A stretch of 64,000 bases of DNA from Hsuehochloa calcarea. Lineage: Eukaryota; Streptophyta; Magnoliopsida; Poales; Poaceae. Location of the stretch: contig CM070599.1 in assembly GCA_036346395.1 (NCBI GenBank), forward strand, positions 31,425,232 to 31,489,231. The letters are read 5' to 3'. Below the pieces are notes generated by a model. That model saw only the letters and a program-made list of their open reading frames with translations. It had not been told where the DNA came from and did no database searches. Both the position numbers and the translations under genes were made by a program. Shown piece by piece: positions 46,040-57,924 of this stretch (its first letter is position 1; each line of letters starts with the position of its first letter).

Positions 46040-48970
46040 AACTGTTCAATATGTGCAGTTGTAAAATAAGTAACATCACAAATAATATTTTGATTACAAC
46101 AAAAATTAAACTTTTATTACATAAGATTAAAGTTTAACAACCAGTTTTAACACTGACACGGACCTCAAAGCTCAAAGTTAATATAATACAAGATAAAAGA
46201 ACTTCAAATCACAGGTACGCTTGAGCGTGGTCGAAACCAAATAACAGTAGTCGTTGCCATCCGGGAATTCACCAAAATCCTGCTCAACAAGATCCTCTGT
46301 ATTTTCCCAGGTTTTCTTTGTAGATGTTTTGCAGATTTTGCAAGAATGAGTACAACTTCCATACTTAACAAGCCACATTGAAAAACTAAATAATTACATG
46401 CAAGAAGTTCAATGGATGGTTAGGGTTTACCATATCTGACATATGTGGATGTATTTTTCAGTAAAAATAGTTTAACTTTAAAACAGTAAAACAATAATAA
46501 ATAACAACAACATGGGGTTTCTCAACAATTGTAATTACCAACTTAACATCTCAAAAACTCTACTTATGCCTCATGTATTGGAATCACCCATGAACACAGC
46601 TTCATTAACCGGAAGCACAACATATTCAAATACCATTTGTTATACTCTCTGCAGAGTTGCTCAGCTTTACCTACAAGATACCTCAAGCTCATACTGTCAT
46701 GCAATATGCACGCAACATGTTAGCGTGTGACTGAGCTGAGATAACAAAGCATTTTCACTGCTCAACCTTTCTAGCTTCTACCTGGTAGGTTCTTGCACCA
46801 TACAGCCCTCGGGGGACCACCAGCCAATGGCGAAAATATCGACCCAATGCTGATGGGCCTACCGTTGTCTAGATCAGCGGATGTCCCTTTAGGCCCACCC
46901 CTGTCCCGCTCTTGATTCTGTAGGTATTCAATCGGTTGAGCGGTGTACTAAGCCAGGGAGGAATGACCACACCTGTGGTTGAGCGGTTTTCTGTGTCTGT
47001 TACTTTGGCACAAGGTTCTTGTCCTTACTTGTCTCCAGTGAGGAAATGGACCAACACAAACTCGTGGCTGTCCACCTTCTTAGCCTCACCTTCGACTTAC
47101 TTTTCAACAAGCCTATTGGGTTGTCCAACATCCTGATCTCAGCCCTCAACTTTCCTCCAAAACCACTGGCGAATAGCCAATACTGCTTTTCAGGATTTAT
47201 CAACACATTTTTTTGTGACAAAGCTAAATATATAGTCATTATTTTATGTAACCTAAACTTGTCAAGGTGAATATGGCCTACAAGAGTAGGTGGGCTGGTA
47301 TGTGGTGTAATAGGATTATTCTAACCATCATGGCATTCAAAAATATTATTTCAATATCTAAAGTAATTAGCATAAATACAATAATGAAAGTAATACTATA
47401 AATACATGAAATGTTGGTTCAAAATGAAAGGAATGCGACTTGCCTCCTTTCACAAAATCTTCTTAAAGATGGTTTTGTCTAGCGTCTTCCGGGGCTTGGT
47501 TGTTGAAGTCGTGACCTAGCGCGAAAAGAAATAAAATAAACCAAATAAAATGCAGCTCAACAAGGAATGAGCTGAAAACAACATGCAAGTAAAAACAAAT
47601 CGAAAAAGAATACAAAGGAAGGTGGTGTGGGAGGGCATGAATTTATTTGGTGTTTAAATTGGACTGAACGGACTGGAGAAATGGATTTTTGGGCGACGAA
47701 ATGGATATATAGTGTCGAATTAGGGTTTTGGAGATGAATAGTGTTAGATGATGAATAATACTAATTTTACTATTTATGAACAAAAATGGGTGATGAACAG
47801 TGAAAAGGGTCTTGTGCATTTGAACAGTGAATGACTGAATTGAATGAACGAGAATGGGCGGCCCCATTTCTTGGCGCCTAATAACACATTTGGCGAGCCT
47901 TAAAGGCTGGCACTGGCAACTTTGAGCGCGGCCGACCAAGGCGAGCGTGCCGTGGCGATGAGCGAGTGGTGCGGGGAGCACCACTAAGGTGAGAGGGTTC
48001 CATTTTTGGGCTTGGGTGGGGTTGAGGGGGTTGGGGCATGGGGTGGTAGCGTAGGTGGCGACCGGCCAGAATAGGGGAGCGGCGCGGTAGTGCTACGGTA
48101 GCGCTTCGGCCAAGGGGAGGGATGCATGAGCTTCAATGGGTGGAGAGGAGTTCGGGGGTGGTAGTGTGGGTGCTTGGGGTGGAGTGAGGCGGCTTTGTGG
48201 CAGTGGTCGTGACTGGAGCGGTGGTGGAGCTCGATGCCGGTGAGCTCCGGTGAGAGAGGGGGTGAGGCAAGGTGGGGAAAGAACCGCGGTGGCGAGGAGG
48301 AGCCACTGCCGGAGTTGGGAGGAGGGGAGGGGGTAGGGAGGCGGTGAATTTTACTGGGGAGCTTACCTCGGCCGAAGAAGAGGCGGCGGGGAAAGCTCAA
48401 AATCGGCCGGTGTTGGATGGGGAGGATGGGGGGGAGGTGCAGAGGTTGGAGGTGATGAAGCTAGCGAGCCGGGGTGGCCTTTTATAGGCCAAAGAAAGGC
48501 GGTGGTGCTAGTAGGGCAGCGGCAACTGGGAGGTGGTGGAAGCAGCGGTTGGCGACGTGTGTGGGTGCGCTCGGTTGGGCGGCGTCGAGGGAGGAGAGGT
48601 GGCGGGGTGAGGTGGCGCGGCGAAGGCGGTGGAAGGTGCTAGCGGAGGTGAGGTGGCGAGTGATGGCAATGGAGGAGGAGGCGACGTTGCGCGGGTGACG
48701 AAGGGGCAGTGACGACCTGAGGAGGAAGAAAGGAGAGGCGCCCGGGAGAGAAGCCGCTTCCGACTGAAGAAAACATGATTTCCAAAAAAAGGAAAGCACA
48801 CTTTAAGCCGGAGTTTCCAAAAAAGGAAACTTTTCAAATTTCAACCAAAAGATTCAAAAAATTGACATCTTTAGATTTTTCAGATGTTTCAGATTTCTTT
48901 TGGGCCATGATTGAACATAACAACATTATTCGTTTGACAATGCCTGGGGCAAAATTTACCTTGAATTTTT
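46040..48970 (-). mobile_element. Ty3-gypsy LTR (minus orientation), decayed
   Basis: Read on the minus strand, 46640-46040 aligns with the plus-strand sequence 52990-53565: ATGGGTGATTCC, GAGGCATAAGTAGA, GTTTTACTGTTTTAAAG, CATCCACATA, then GTAATAAAAGTTT. On the minus strand a TATAAAAGGCC promoter lies at 48486-48480. The GC-rich portion 47980-48720 is downstream of it in the leader. Both ends are approximate and no TSD was found. Open frames in the GC-rich portion have no recognisable domain. Confidence 0.6.
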
Positions 48971-49208
48971 AATGCAATTTTACCACGTATGTATTCAGTT
49001 GGATACATTGTCCCCACCGTTGAAATGCTTTAAGTTTCGTGCTTCCAACAAGCCTATTTTGTAAATAACCTCTCTTCTCTTCCTCCCCATCTCTCCCTTT
49101 CTCTCTTCCCTCTCGGGCTGCCGAATACAACCTCATTTCTCCGTCATCCCTCTCTCTCCTCTCTTGCACGAATCACAATCGAGGAGGCGGCCTGCGAGAC
49201 GACGACCC
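48971..49208. other. Junction between two opposed LTRs
   Basis: CT-rich (CTTCTCTTCCTCCCCATCTC) with no gene. It separates the inferred start of the minus LTR from the inferred start of the plus LTR. Confidence 0.35.
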
Positions 49209-49559
49209 TGAAATAACCCAAAAAAATTTAGAGTTCATTTGGCCTTTTCCTGTTTGAATTTGAATTCCTTCCCAATTCGGAAAGCTTTCTCCTTTTGCCA
49301 CTTTCCTTTCTCGGAAATCCGCCATCCCAGCCCAAAGACACCAACCACCTTAGCCTCTATTCCTCTTTATGTCACGTTGCACTGCCGTTCGCCCCCGTGC
49401 GCATCGCCTCGCTTCGTCGTCGCCTACACCCGCACCAAACCCGTGCTAGTACCCCACCACCTCGCACTGGGCATTCATGTCGCCCGCTCCAGCGCCACAC
49501 CTCCTCTGTCGTCTATCTGTTACGTGCCCGCATCATAGCCACCAACTACTAGACACGCT

Positions 49560-52175
49560 GTAAGATCGAGGAGGCCGACTAGATGGGGTGAATAGGCAAT
49601 TTTAAAATCGATTTCTAATACGGAAGAGTAAGTCAAATCAGTTTTGCACAATTAAGACATAAAACAACTAATCTCACGAAGTGCACCAACAATATAAGAC
49701 TATACCAATGATAGCAAATATACAAAGACATGTAAGTAATTTTATTCTAGGAATGTAAATTGCCCAAAGTAAATCACTAAAGAACAAACGATAATGATAC
49801 AATGATATTTTACCGTGGTGTTCAGAGACTTGCCAGTCTCCCCTAATCCACGTTGAGGTAAGCCCAAACTAATTGGACCAGCTCCACGAATTAATCAAAA
49901 CACATCAAATCCACTAGTGGTAGCTCTTTCTCGCTCCGGGTAGGTGAGCTCCAACCTTCACACCACGCTGGGCCTCTTCACAATCTTCTTTGAAGATATC
50001 ACCAAGCACGACACCCCTAACGCCGTCTAGTAGTCGGTAAACTCCAAGAGTAATAAGTCAAACCCCTTGCTTGACTCTCACCATGTGCAACGAATGCACA
50101 AGCTCAAGTGGATACGAAATCCAACTCTAGATGCAACACATGCAACTAGAGACCTCTCTCCTTGCTAACAAGGTGCAACATATGCACAATTGAGAAGAGA
50201 AGCTCACACTAGCTCAATAGAATAAAAATGGAGTACCAAAGGTTCTAGGCTTGGTTCAGTTGGGGTATATTTATAGCCCCCAACCATAAAATTAGCCGTT
50301 ACGACCACATTCCTGAAAAATTAGGATTTGCGGTTGTACCGCTGTTAAAACCCGGTAATACCTATTTTCGGCTCAACGGTCGGAACAATAGTATTTTAAT
50401 GCTCTGAACTAGTTGTTATACATAAAGTTGTGGTACTACCGCCAACAAGAAATTGGTACTACCGCCAACAAGAAATTGGTACTACCGCCAACTAGAAATT
50501 GGTACTACCACATCGCGGTCGTACCGCTCGGCTAGAACGGAGCTACCGTTTTCTAGAGCTCAAGATTTCTCACAAATACCTTATCTGGAAAACTCGTACC
50601 GCCATGTAAACATCAGTACTACCGCACTCCGGTAGTACCGCTTAAGGGATTGTGGTCATACCGATTCAAGGAAGATCAAAACTACCCAATAATATACGTA
50701 CCGCTATATAATTTTTGGTACTAACAACCTGCGGTAGTACCACAGTTGAAGTGGTCGTTTCTATTTTAGAGAATATCAAACCACTCGAAAACACGCTCTT
50801 AGAAAATACGTACCGCCATATAAATATCGGTACTATCGACTTGCGGTAGTACCGCTTATCAACAGCGGTCATACCGATTTTCAAAAAAGTTTTCCAGAAG
50901 CTCAAAACAAGACAATGCATAAACCCTAACAAGTTACAAAACACATTTGCAAACTTAGACCATGCCACAAGGAGTAGGTACATGGACTTCAACCATTTAC
51001 AAAGTATAATCACATGCTACAAGGATTAGACGCATGAACCACGACTATTTACAAAACACATTTGCAAATAATAGCATCACACCACAGTGAGCTAGAGCAA
51101 GTGAGATTGAGCTATCAACACATGATGAGACTCAAGCTACTAGTCAAGATCCCTCTTAATAGTACAGAAACCTATACTAGTAATCCAGTCTCCAACCAAA
51201 CACCAAGACCGGTAAAAGACTAGGAACACATCTTTAGCCCTAGCTAGTCATACATTTACCTTGAGCATCCTCTTAAAGCTTGATAACACACATCTTCACT
51301 TCAAGTCCGGGTTCTTGACTTAAATACCATCAACATATGATGATCTTCTTCACTTCGGAATCTTGTCTTGATTCTTATCAACACATGATGACATCCTTCA
51401 TCCCGAATCTTGATTTGAATATCATCAACACATTATGATCTTCTTCACGTGCCTTGCATCAACACATGATGTGTCTTCTATTGACTTGACGACCAACTCA
51501 TTATCACCTTCTCTTCGAGATCTTGATATGCATCAACACATGATGCATCCTTCACTTGACTTGATGACAATCAACCCATGATGTCATCCCAAGTCATCAT
51601 CATCATGGAACTCAACCTATTTTACCAACTCATGGAAAATGCTAGTTCCACAATGTGCTTATCATTAATTACCATAACATACCATTAACTCATAATGGTG
51701 GATCAATATACTTCAATCTTTTCCTCTTCGGTAATTGATGACAACCATCATAATTATAAATAATTGAATATTAAGCAGTGTGAGTATATATAAACTACAC
51801 AAGTTTTATATACTCGAGAGTATGTTTCAAAGTAGAGATCCCAAACATACGTGGATAAACAAATATGGATCAATACTTATGAAATTATAAAACATAGAGT
51901 GAACTTCCTAAATGTGTGCATACACGAATGTGTAATAATAACACATGCACATATTCAAGTTAGACTTTTGATGGAGTTCAAAATATTTTGGATCCGAGGA
52001 ATGCAATAAGATATAAGAATATGATGTCAAATGCATACCTCCATGATTTTTCACATTTTCATCCAAATAAGACTACACGATAGGTATATCAATAGAAGTT
52101 TTAGTCTCACGAATAGATTTGTCATTAATCACTAAAATACTTTATTAACTCATAATGGTAGGTCTAGATTCTTCA
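49560..52175 (-). mobile_element. Solo SIRE/Maximus-like copia LTR (minus)
   Basis: 2616 bp, flanked by the 5-bp TSD CACGC (49555-49559 and 52176-52180). On the plus strand it begins TGTAAGATCGAGGAGG and ends GTCTAGATTCTTCA. In its own orientation it starts TGAAGAATCTAGACC and ends CTCGATCTTACA. No internal sequence is present. It is homologous throughout to 10001-12629. U3 carries the paired GGTACTACCG / CGGTAGTACCG motif units. Confidence 0.93.
50431..50510. repeat. 23-bp tandem repeat in the solo LTR
   Basis: Three to four copies of TGGTACTACCGCCAACAAG followed by AAAT. The homologous LTR at 10001-12629 has only one to two copies, so the expansion is copy-specific. Confidence 0.85.
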
Positions 52176-53565
52176 CACGCCGCCCCCGCCTATGCTATCC
52201 GCACCAACACGCGCTCGCTTTCGCGACGCCACCAAGCCGACAGCTCACCCTCTTGCTGTGCCGAAGCCGCTCGGTCGTCCATGCCGTCGCCCACGTGTCG
52301 TGTCCGCCCTGCTCTGCTACTGCTGTCATTGCCTTCGCCACCTATAAAAGCCGCCCTTATCACATAGTCTCCACCTTTAGCCTCCTCACAAACCCACAAA
52401 AATCCCTCTGCAACGCCGGCCACCTCCCGTAATAGCCGACGCGCCTGAAGCTTTCGATAAGCCCCTTTTTCCGATCCGCCGCGCCGTCCACATCCTTGCC
52501 CCCTCCAACCCCGTCACAGACCGCCTAGACCACACGAAGCTATCCCCGAGCACAAAGTTCACCATCCCTACTGCCAGCTCGTTGCTGCCAAGCTCCACCA
52601 CCGCGCCATCCTCGGCCAACGGTGCCAGACCACCTTGAACCTCCCCAGTCCCCACCGTCACCACCACCGAGATCCCCTTGGCCCGCTGGTGCTCAAGAAA
52701 TGACCATCTTGGCTGGAGCGTGCCCGTAGCGCCACCGTGTCGTTCCCCAGCCTTAGTTGTGTGCCACCGCCGCCGCTAGCCCATCACTGAGCCCCCTCTG
52801 CCCGCGCGAAAAGCCCAAAATGGGTTGTGCGAGGCTCAGTGGTGCTTGTCGCACCACCCAGCACCGCCGTTCGCCGCCACCGCCACCGTAATTTCTGTCG
52901 CAACTGCCTCCATCGGCTCGGATGCCTTGGGCCACTGGCCGCCTTGGTGGACTGGCAAAGCCAGCCAACCAACTGGGCTAGACCAGTACTATTACAAGCC
53001 CAACCCGACCGTCCCAACACTGTTCTCCCGGTTAATGGAGCTGTGTTCATGGGTGATTCCAGTAAATGAGGCATAAGTAGATATTTTGATATGTTAAAAT
53101 GGTAATTACAGATGTTGCGAAACCCTATGGTATTATTTAATATGGTTTTACCGTTTTAAAGGCATAATGATTTACTCAAAAAAATGCATCCACATACACT
53201 TATTATAATTAACCATCAACAATCAATTTAAACCCTGACAAGTAGTTAAATAGTTTTCCATATGACTTGCTCAGTACAGTTGTGCTCATACTTGCTAAAC
53301 CATCAACATAAGAAACTTGGGAAAACAATGAAGATCAATTTGAGGAAGGTTTTGAGGAACATTTGGATTGCGATGATATCTGGTATTAGGTCTCAGCCAC
53401 GCTTAGGCCCGCCTATGGTGTTGGAAGTTCTTTTGTGATGTAATATATTAACTTTGAGATTGGATGCCCGTAGTTATGTCAAAACCGGCCGTTAAGCCTT
53501 ACTCTTTTGTAATAAAAGTTTGGACTTATTGTAATAAACAGAAGCATGCTTGTTATACTATTTAT

Positions 53566-54249
53566 TGCTTCGCAACTGAACATCCTAGGCGGTTGCTGAG
53601 AGTTTGATGGTCCCAGATTTCTAGGGTCACCACAGGCCCGACCGGAGACGGGAGGAAGGCGCCGCAATGACCAGCCACGGGGAGATGGGGTCGTGGTGGC
53701 CGCCCTCCTTTGTATTCGCCATCGAAGAGAAAGGAAGCGACGACGCCCTTCGTCATCAACCTCGATGTGGCCATCGGATCTTGCTTCTCCCTTCCCTCTG
53801 GCCACCGGATCCTGCAAATCCCATGACTCCAACCACCTTGTTGTGTAGCGGTGACCGCGAGGTGTGGCTGGAGGAGGAGGTAGCGCGGTGCGGCTTCAAC
53901 AGCATGCCAGTGGGTGGAGGCGGCGGCATGGCTGGGGAGAAGAGCGGCAGGATCTGGTGGGGGAGAGAATGGTGGAAGAGAAGGGAGAGGGTGAGGAAGA
54001 GAGAGAGGGTCTTTTGCAAAAAGGGAGCGCAGATCTTGAAACACTTGAACGGTAAGGATAGTGCGATTACCCCCTCGGCCTATTCCAAAGTGGTTTTGAG
54101 ACGACGTGCCCACAGCATGGATTCTAATTAGCATAAAAAAATAAAAAGTATTTTAACCCTATTCATGTGGTTGGGCCCTATTCGCCAGTGATAGAAAGGG
54201 ATAGAAGACATCATCTTCTACCTTTGGCACATAATAGAAACCACACAGG
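53566..54249. other. GC-rich repeat-derived region, no gene supported
   Basis: Open frames exist on both strands, including 53562-54134 on minus, without recognisable domains. The string TAGTGCGATTACCCCCTCGG near 54060 resembles ends seen on grass DNA transposons. I treat it as TE-derived. Confidence 0.35.
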
Positions 54250-55142
54250 AGGTGAGGGTGGTTCAGGTGCAAAAGGCCGACGACGAGTAAATGACTATGA
54301 GGAATGGGGGTTGGGAAGACTCGCTAGCGGTGAAAGTGAGCGATGACGGTGGTCGAGTGAAGGCGGTGATGGAACTACGGAGGCCCATAATTTGAATCAT
54401 GTGCCTCAAAAGGTCGGCGATGTAGAGGGGACACTCTTCTGCAAAAGTAATCGTATCGAGGTTCATCAGACACGATGTATGGCGGCGGCGAAGGCCACCG
54501 GAGGTGGGGAAGAAGAAGTGACCAAATCGACACGTTGTGAACATAATAATCATATTATCTTAGAGAATGTATGGTCAGGAGATACCAGGAATGTGGTAGC
54601 GATCCTCTAGTGTTCGGGCGACGACAGCGGTGAAATTTGGAATCTCCTCAGCAAACAGATTTTGGAGAGGTGCAATTACATGGAGATAGTGAGGGGGGAG
54701 GAGCAGCGGCGTGAGGAGGGGAGCGACGTGCCCTCCGCGGCAGCCGCAATGGCCTCACACAAACATCGATGGTAGCATGTGCGGGAGAGGGAGTTGCAAT
54801 GCAGCTAGATTTGGTGGGCCAAATGGCAATGGATAGGGGAAGGAGGAGGAGCATCTCGCACCCTCGGCAGCAGCTGTGGTGGCCTGGCACAAACATCAAT
54901 GTCGACCTGCTCGGGAAAGGATGTTGCAGTGCGGCTGGAGTTGGTAGGTCAATGGCAATGGAGGATTACTATGGAAAGTGGTGATGGCTGCTATTTTTTT
55001 TTGTGGGGGGGAGGTTGGCGATTGCATGCCGACATGCCCATGGTGGCTCTGAGCTAGCTGGATGAGACGAACACGGAATATGATAATTAAGAGACTAACC
55101 TATGGGTCCAACTGACATGTCAGCAACCCCTTGCTAACATGG
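54250..55142. mobile_element. Left part of host MULE (family of the intron-5 element)
   Basis: Its right part, TATGGGTCCAACTGACATGTCAG just before the nested MULE, matches the inner TIR of the intron-5 MULE (CATATGGGTCCCACC and GACATGTCAG). The sequence resumes after the nested element at 62947. The left terminus was not found, so the start is approximate. Confidence 0.5.
54733..54965. repeat. ~122-bp tandem duplication
   Basis: Two diverged units share GGCCTCACACAAACATCGATG / GGCCTGGCACAAACATCAATG, then GGGAGAGGGAGTTGCAATGC / GGGAAAGGATGTTGCAGTGC, then GCAATGGA. Confidence 0.7.
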
Positions 55143-55151
55143 CGTCAAGTC

Positions 55152-55366
55152 GGGTTTTTTTTTGGCCTAAATCACGCTATTTGAAACCAAATTAGGAGAA
55201 ATGGTATCGTCACGGCCGAATTTGCAAATATGGCTCCAAAATCTGCACCACGGGCGTTCAGACGCCCACCGTGCCACCACCTCAGCGTCATCCGCGCCAC
55301 AGGCGCTCGGAGGCCCTCGTTCGCACCACCCTGGTGCGGATTGCACTATACGCCTATCGTCTGCAC
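55152..55366 (+). repeat. Left TIR of PMD-MULE
   Basis: Starts GGGTTTTTTTTTGGCC directly after the TSD. Inverted similarity to 62730-62937 fades near 55366, with a short later match CATCTGCACTGTTCCTC near 55431. Confidence 0.8.
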
Positions 55367-55479
55367 CTCATTGGTGTGGACATGAGGTGTGGGAAGAGTC
55401 CGCGCGTGGGTGGTTCGGAGATGGCCCTCACATCTGCACTGTTCCTCCATGAAGCATGGGGCATCTGTCTTGATTATTG

Positions 55480-57099
55480 ATTTTTTTTGTTCTTTACATA
55501 GTTCGCAAGCCTAAAGGCACGCACTGTTCCTCGCGTCAACCGTCTTACACAGACTTGCTAGCTACATGATTTATGCTGGGGACAGAGTTGTGGGGTTCGG
55601 ACAACAAGCCTGCAGCCTGCGGTCAAGCGTCGTCTGCCCATCTACCGTTCGAACATGCATTAAGCTGAATAATTGCAATACAAATTAATTGCATACGTTA
55701 AGCTGATTAATTGCAGTAAAAATTTATTGCATGCATTAATCTGAATAATTACAGTACAAATTATTTCCACATGATACAACCCATTACTACAACTACTTGT
55801 CTACCACTGCTCCACACACACCAACTGTATATGATGCCTAGTGGTTTGCCTACAGGCACTGAAATTTAAAAATAGAATCACATAACACGTGATACAATAT
55901 GGCTCTCTCGTCTAAGCCACTACCACTACTCTCTTCTCGTTGTGTCTGCATCCTCGTGCGCGTCCGGGTTTTGCACCGAGCATATCCCTAGGACATGTTA
56001 GCCGGTCCAGAGAGTGTGTATCGAATCGGAGGGCGTATGGAGACTGTTGAGTGTGCGGAGGTGCACCAGTACGCTGACTCGGGTCCAATTGAGTCTATGC
56101 AGCGTCGATGTCGTCCTACTGTGATATGCCGAACCGGGGGCCACCTTCAATCATGCCATGAATAGGGGACTCCGTAAATTCATCCCCGAATTGTCCTCCC
56201 CCAAGGTACACTGTCTGCAACTCCGGTCGTGCGGAGGAGCTCTGGCCTTGATTGTACAATGTGCCATCAACCCCAGAAGAGCTCTGCCATGCGTACACTC
56301 CAAACCATACGTACGGTCCAAACCCCACATAAGCTCCAAACCCCGTCACTGCTCCATTGCAGGAGTTGGGATGCACATATCCTCGTGAGTGGACGGATCA
56401 CAATCACCCTACGGTCAACTGAAGGCTGCAAGGCGGAATGATGTTAGTCAATATAAATCACATACCTCTCAGATGTGCAATGCAGATGACTGAGGGGGAG
56501 CGCTAGTATGTGTACAGGGTGTTGGCGAAAGAAGTGATGCATCCTGACGGACCCGCGGCGGGAGAACAACATGATGTTAGTGAAAAGTAAGGCATAACCA
56601 AAAAATATAATGTAGATTTGTACATAACCTACCTTCCCGCCGATCTGGCCCGGAGATGATCGATGGGGAACGCTACGACGCCCGCCGGTGCCACTCGGTC
56701 GTGATGACCTAGGAGGTGATCACGGACCCCCCACCTGGTGCCCGGCACGTAGGATGTCGTCCCTCGAACGACCGCAACTCATGTTCTTCAATGCATTCTT
56801 CCCCTCCGCGAAGATGTACTTCAACGTGCTCACAAGCCTTGGTACGGTGTGTAGGCTGCGGATGACGGTATTCGATGCACTTACGATGTGCTGAAGCCAC
56901 TCGTACTGAAATGAAAGAGAACACATGTTCAGTAACAAATATTACAAATATCATCAGTGAAACGAGCAAAGAATGTCATTTCTTACAGCCTCATCACACC
57001 GCAAGGCGCTGTGATGATCAAACGAGCGACGGGGCCTCTCCTGGTGCGTCACCTTCTCCGAACGTTGGGGTGGAGTACGAGTCAGCCTACAGCGTGACA
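55480..57099 (-). other. 3' part of the PMD-MULE interior
   Basis: Sequence downstream of the PMD gene. Minus-strand pieces such as RLVSTLKYIFAEGKNALKNM at about 56850 may be later exons or tail of the PMD protein. 55480-56100 is AT-rich and non-coding (GCATACGTTAAGCTGATTAA-type repeats near 55660-55740). No transposase motif recognised. Confidence 0.4.
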
Positions 57100-57924
57100 T
57101 AGATACGTATCACTCCATGTACTAGCAGTACGTCTGTACGTCGTAGGGTCTCTACTCCTGCACGACCTTGATGTGCGCCGTCTTCGTCCAGGCCATAATC
57201 CACTCATGCTGGACTGCTTGCCAGTCCTTGGTGTGTCGGCCCACCCTGGATTGCCTGCATTCGAGAGTGATTCATATCAGAACATGGAATGGGGGGTATG
57301 AAATGCAAATAATTCTCAGATGGAGTTGGACTCACAAGTGGACGACTCGTTGCAGCATCCTGCCGTCAAGAGGGGGCACCACCTGGTACAAATCAAAATA
57401 ACGCATTACGCGCTTCTACGCGTAAGGCTCCACCATGTGGACAAACACTAGGTGGCAGGTCATCGCCCACAGTCCCGCGCCCTGCAGGCACTGCATGGAC
57501 AGTCCATGCAGCTCTACTATGGAACGAACTCTGGGGTCCATGGAGTCCATATGATATCATTGTCATGCAATGACTCGAACTCGTTGTGGAACAATGAGTA
57601 ACACCTCGCCGGTCTATCCTTGGCCCAACATAGCTGGATGGTAGTCTATCGGTAGCCGTAGTGGGCCCATCGATCGGGTCGTGCAACCCATGGTAGGGGT
57701 GCACTGCTCTCAAATGTGGGCCGCCCAATAGGGAAGTGCTACCAACTCCACAGCTGCATGAGCACGTAGCACACGACAAGATTCAGTCTTCCACCGGTCT
57801 GGCGCGGTGAAGCGTCATACAACCCTCTGTATGTGGCGCAGAGGACGGATGACCCCCAACTGTACTAAGGCATGGCCCCAGCCTCCGCGTTGGCAAAAGA
57901 CTCAGGGATGCAAATGAAGCTAGG

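Larger units (their letters stand above)
49209..53565 (+). mobile_element. Ty3-gypsy LTR (plus), split by a solo copia LTR
   Basis: Begins TGAAATAACCCAAAAAAATTTAG, comparable with TGTAACATCCCAATTTTTT at 57925, and runs to about 53565 (TTGCTTCGCAACTGAACA). The TATA box CCTATAAAAGCC lies at 52341-52352. A solo copia LTR occupies 49560-52175. Excluding it, the LTR is about 1.74 kb. The last 580 bp are the inverted homologue of 46040-46640. The right end is uncertain and no TSD was confirmed. Confidence 0.55.

Noticed and set aside
47984..48837. Long GC-rich frames on both strands
   Set aside because: They lie in the leader of a gypsy LTR and lack domains.
53562..54134. 190-codon minus-strand frame
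   Set aside because: No recognisable domain, low-complexity Pro/Ser/His composition, and it crosses the end of a gypsy LTR.
56116..56441. Frames near 56116-56441 on both strands as genes
   Set aside because: Inside the decayed MULE interior; no PMD or transposase match and no splice support.
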